Below are positions 60,977 to 64,000 of a stretch of DNA of 64,000 nucleotides, in pieces (positions within the stretch are counted from its first letter, which is position 1; each line of letters opens with the position of its first letter). The stretch is from Emiliania huxleyi CCMP1516 (Eukaryota; Haptophyta; Isochrysidales; Noelaerhabdaceae): the NCBI RefSeq assembly GCF_000372725.1, contig NW_005201298.1:192198-256197 (forward strand), given 5' to 3'. The position numbers and the translations under genes are program-made. A model generated the notes under the pieces. The model saw only the letters and a list, made by a program, of their open reading frames with translations, ran no database searches and was not told the origin of the DNA.

Positions 60977-61822
60977 ATGCTCTTCCTTCGCCGCTTGAGC
61001 ACGCTCAGCGCCGCTGCGGTGCCCGCACAGACGCTCGGCGCTGCGCTGCCGGCCTCAAAGACGCTGATCAAGGTGCTGAGGGCGGGCTCAGGGCTGGACC
61101 GCCTCGGAGGAGTAGCTTCACCAGATCTCGCTGCGTTGGCACGGCACGCCGAGCGGTTGGCTCCTGAGCTCGCGTGGGAGGCTCGGCGCTCGCTGCTGAA
61201 GTGGCTCAGGATGGTGGGGTCTGTGGACCACGTGTCGCGCCATGAGGCTCGCGACCTCGCCAACCGGGCACGTGCTCTCGAGCCGGAACTCGGCGATGCC
61301 GTGGCAGACCTCTTTGAGGAGCTCGCCGCCGTCAAGAAGGATCTCGGGCCGAGTCGCTCGCTCGCTCGCCAGATGCTGGCGGCCGAGCAGGCGGCCAAGC
61401 ACCTCGAGGCGACGATCCACGCGCACGAGGCGCACGCGCTCAACCCTGTCTCGCAGCCGTCGGACGCGGCGGCAGTGGACTACGAGCGGCTGCGCGCGAG
61501 GCTGGCCGAGGAGGAGGAGGAGGAGCACGGCGGCGGTCTCGTGGGCGCGGTGTCGCGGATCCGCGTGCGGCACCAGCAGCACGCCCGCGCGATGAAGGAG
61601 CAGGAGGGCCTGCGCGCGCTGACCGCCCTGCTGCTGGAGGAGGAGGTGGAGGAGGTCAAGGCGGCGGACGGCGACAGCCGACTGGTCGAGTTCGCGGTGG
61701 CGGACAGGGAGGCGAAGCTTCAACGGGAGCTGGCCGAGGTCGTGGAGCGGCTCGAGGCCGTCTCGCTGCGGCTGTTGGTCGAGGAGCGAGAGGAGGCGGA
61801 CAACCTGGAGGCGCTGTGGTGA
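60977..61822 (+). CDS. Coiled-coil protein with likely organelle presequence
   Basis: From MLFLRRLSTLSAAAVPAQTL (ATG 60977; an earlier in-frame ATG is at 60935) the protein has ~281 residues. The start is Arg/Ser/Leu-rich without acids, as in mitochondrial presequences. Helices follow: RHEARDLANRARALEPELGD, LARQMLAAEQAAKHLEATIH, a poly-Glu stretch and a long coiled coil (EAKLQRELAEVVERLEAVSL). No family recognised. The uniform protein-like composition and strong third-position GC support coding. Confidence 0.6.
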   Translation: MLFLRRLSTLSAAAVPAQTLGAALPASKTLIKVLRAGSGLDRLGGVASPDLAALARHAERLAPELAWEARRSLLKWLRMVGSVDHVSRHEARDLANRARALEPELGDAVADLFEELAAVKKDLGPSRSLARQMLAAEQAAKHLEATIHAHEAHALNPVSQPSDAAAVDYERLRARLAEEEEEEHGGGLVGAVSRIRVRHQQHARAMKEQEGLRALTALLLEEEVEEVKAADGDSRLVEFAVADREAKLQRELAEVVERLEAVSLRLLVEEREEADNLEALW

Positions 61823-62202
61823 CCAAGGCACCACGCGAGCGACCTGAAAAATAAGTAAATAATAAAATGGGCCCTCACGAGGAGATGGGTGAAAAGGTAG
61901 GAACAGGTCCCCGCCCGACCTGAGACGCGAGCGGATTGGCAGGGCTAAAGTTGTTGGCTGAGGCGGCTAGTTCCCCGCTGGCGCCCATGTGAGAGAGCGA
62001 GCCTACTCAGGTTGCGATATACCAAAGATAGTCCACCACGCGGTTCCGGTGTGTTAACGTTTCCGGATGAAATGATTTGAGATATCGAGCTGTATCACAG
62101 ACAGTGATCAGTGTCGAGCGTGTGAGACAACCTCACAACCAACCGTCGAGACAAGACGTGTCGAGCGAGAGTGTGAGTGTGCGCTCGCCTGCCCGCCTAG
62201 GC
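61823..62202. other. Intergenic
   Basis: AATAAGTAAATAATAAAATG follows the coiled-coil gene stop and may serve polyadenylation. Nothing else recognised. Confidence 0.4.
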
Positions 62203-62946
62203 CTACATCACCATGTTGCCTGTGGCATAGTAGCGAGCGGGGCCGACCTGCGTGCACCAGAACCGGCCGCCCGTCACGCGCTCAGGGTAGCCTCTCGTCT
62301 CCTCCCACCAGCCTGGACCCGGCATTGCGCCGCCACCATCGTGGAAGAGCGTCTCCGCCTCCTGACCAAAGCAGGCTGCCACAGCCGCCGAGTCCGAGTC
62401 GGTGGGGCTGATGCAGTGCAGCGTCTGCACAGCGCCCGCCGCCGAGTCGTCTCTCAGCCGGTGCAGCAGCGCCGCATGAGGCGGTGGCGGCATGGCAGCG
62501 CCGCAGAGGACCGCAAATTTGATCCGCGGCCCTTCGCCCAGCGCAGAGCGTGCGGCGACAATCGCGGCCAAGGTCGCCCCCTGTTCGTGCCCTACGATCC
62601 CCACCGCAGCCTGCTCGACGAGCGCTCGTTCCACAGAGGCGACCGACTTCTCGAGGCCCTTCCCGTCGTCACCCGTCCACCAGCTGCCGTCGTCTGTGCC
62701 CGCGTCGAGGGCGTGGTACTGCCAGTTGGGAGGGATGGAGGCGCCGGCATCAGCGCGGCGCGGCACGCCGGCGAGAAACCTCTTTGCGCCAGAGGCGGTC
62801 GGCGAGTTTACAAACGCGCCCGCGCTCGTGCCGGACCCGTGCAGCAGCAGCATGCGCCGGCTGCTCTCAGCGCCGATGCTCGCAGCGCCGATGCTCATCG
62901 CAGCCGCGGCATTCGCAGCGAGGCACAGCAGAAGACATCGCAGCAT
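62203..62946 (-). CDS. FSH1-like serine hydrolase, nucleophile replaced
   Basis: 247 residues from MLRCLLLCLAANAAAAMS (ATG 62946), a signal peptide. The alpha/beta-hydrolase core starts RRMLLLHGSGTSAGAFVNSP (~30), as in the FSH1/OVCA2 family. The nucleophile elbow, normally G-x-S-x-G, reads GIVGHEQGATLAAIVAARSA (~115), with Glu where Ser is expected. IKFAVLCGAAMPPPP, TLHCISPTDSDSAAVAACFG and ETLFHDGGG (the His region) follow in family order. No intron. Secreted or vacuolar; probably not a normal esterase. Confidence 0.72.
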   Translation of the reverse strand: MLRCLLLCLAANAAAAMSIGAASIGAESSRRMLLLHGSGTSAGAFVNSPTASGAKRFLAGVPRRADAGASIPPNWQYHALDAGTDDGSWWTGDDGKGLEKSVASVERALVEQAAVGIVGHEQGATLAAIVAARSALGEGPRIKFAVLCGAAMPPPPHAALLHRLRDDSAAGAVQTLHCISPTDSDSAAVAACFGQEAETLFHDGGGAMPGPGWWEETRGYPERVTGGRFWCTQVGPARYYATGNMVM

Positions 62947-64000
62947 CGTGGGACCCCCTACCCGGGTATCGGTAGGAGCCGGAATCCTACGCCGGTTCTC
63001 GAGGTTCTCGAGGTGGATATCCTTTACGCCGGCGCCCGGGTTCGGACTTTTTTGCGGGGTATGGTAGCCTCCGGCTACCCACCTCGAGATCATATCCCCC
63101 CGCCTGCTGTCAGACCCAGCCTCCCGGAGACCGGGGATGGGCGGTCAGGACCATACCCCCCCACCCTTTGGGCCGCGTGAGTACCATACCATACCCCGCA
63201 AAAAGTTGGAACCCCTCCGGGGATTTCGCAAAAAAGAATCACCGGCACGACAAAGGGCGCAGACTGCAGGCGCGGACTGGCACACACACCGGCACACCAC
63301 CGGAGCCGCACCGTGCACAATGCCGCTCTCCCCGCATGCTAGCTCGTTTACCGTCTGCCACTGCCGCGCCCTTTGACCAAACTGAGCAGCCCGGGCTCCG
63401 TGTTGCCGAAGCGGACATACGCCCCCTTCCAGCCGAGCCCTCCGTCCTTGTCCGTGCTCGAAAGCGAGCTCGTGAGCTTCAGATCGGCAACAAGGCGCCT
63501 GTTCCCTTTGCCGATGTTTGCCGCCGCCACGTCAGGTTGTTTTGGGTTAGAGCCTGTCGAGGACTGGGGCTCCACTCGAGGTCATGTTCATAGATTCCAA
63601 AGCATTGTTAATAGCAAAGGGGGGAAAAGGTACCCTCGACCCTCGCCCTCGGCTTCCGCCGGGGCCGGACCATCGTCCACAGTACGAGTTGAGACAACCG
63701 AACTCAGCGCTGACTCCAAAACTCTGTCACTGGGACGAACGACTACCACATACGACGCACCAAACACACGACCACCACCAGGGGAGGAGACGCCTGCCTC
63801 GCCCTGGTGTGGGGGAGGAGAGGCGCCACCACCTCTGTGAGGTGGAAACACAGAAAAACGCCGGGCTGCCCGGGCGGGGATCAGAGAAGGAGCCACCCTG
63901 TTAAGGGCGTCGGCTCTCCCTTCATGAGCCCGGGCTGCAACGGCGCGGTGGGGCGCCTCACCGTCCCGAGCCCCGCCCGCGGCGCGTGAGTGTCACGCGG
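62947..64000. other. Intergenic / window end
   Basis: 62996-63024 (R5), 63090-63160 (R6) and 63300-63362 (R7) recur elsewhere in the window. A minus-strand frame at 63575-63348 (RRLVADLKLTSSLSSTDKDG) is possibly coding but unidentified. 63600-64000 nothing recognised. Confidence 0.4.

Overview
The window is nuclear DNA of a GC-rich unicellular eukaryote, most likely a marine microalga. The genes are eukaryotic (ER HSP70/BiP, cathepsin-D-like protease, Ufd2-type E4, GFAT, AP2-domain protein, cyclophilin) and lie on both strands without operons. Most are interrupted by short introns (about 60-150 nt) whose donors are GC at least as often as GT. GC-AG introns, BspA/DUF285 repeats and AP2 proteins fit a haptophyte best; a dinoflagellate or pelagophyte is not excluded. 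No rRNA, tRNA or CRISPR was found.

Layout. 1-5 kb: last exon of an organellar bL17 gene, a 1.05 kb perfectly centred palindrome with inward-facing TATA boxes, and a truncated S1 protease. 4.9-13.2 kb (-): one long gene joining a UBA-like domain, an Ufd2/UBE4 core and a BIRC6-type E2 (UBC) domain. 13.5-17.6 kb: small membrane/Tudor-like protein, tail-anchored-like protein, 2OG-Fe(II) oxygenase, small hypothetical genes. 17.6-20.7 kb: repeat-rich, no supported gene. 20.7-22.3 kb: double-AP2 protein. 22.5-27.6 kb: aspartyl protease between two copies of a ~400 bp repeat. 27.9-29 kb: 150-bp minisatellite. 29.7-37 kb: coiled-coil protein, trypsin-BspA fusion, frameshifted ankyrin gene, acyl-CoA oxidase/dehydrogenase gene. 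37.5-38.6 kb: frame-broken methyltransferase. 40.8-45.5 kb: GFAT. 47.6-49.1 kb: cyclophilin and ankyrin genes. 50.8-52.7 kb: HEMK2-like methyltransferase and a decayed aminotransferase. 53.2-55.7 kb: sulfotransferase-like/GT92-like two-domain protein. 56.1-59 kb (-): BiP ending in HEEL. 61-63 kb: coiled-coil protein and FSH1-like hydrolase.

The most striking signal is in the introns. In five or more unrelated genes the introns begin and end at the same point of a duplicated exon segment (AG|GT, AG|GC, once apparently AG|GA). They are often tandemly multiplied (2x74, 2x75, 2x72, 12x72, 4x68, 6x67, 8x~60, 5x88 bp). The non-exon filler falls into a few families shared between genes in the same orientation relative to transcription. 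This looks like a live intron-gaining system combining introner-like elements with tandem exon-edge duplication. Exon coordinates were worked out by eye from protein continuity, without transcript data.
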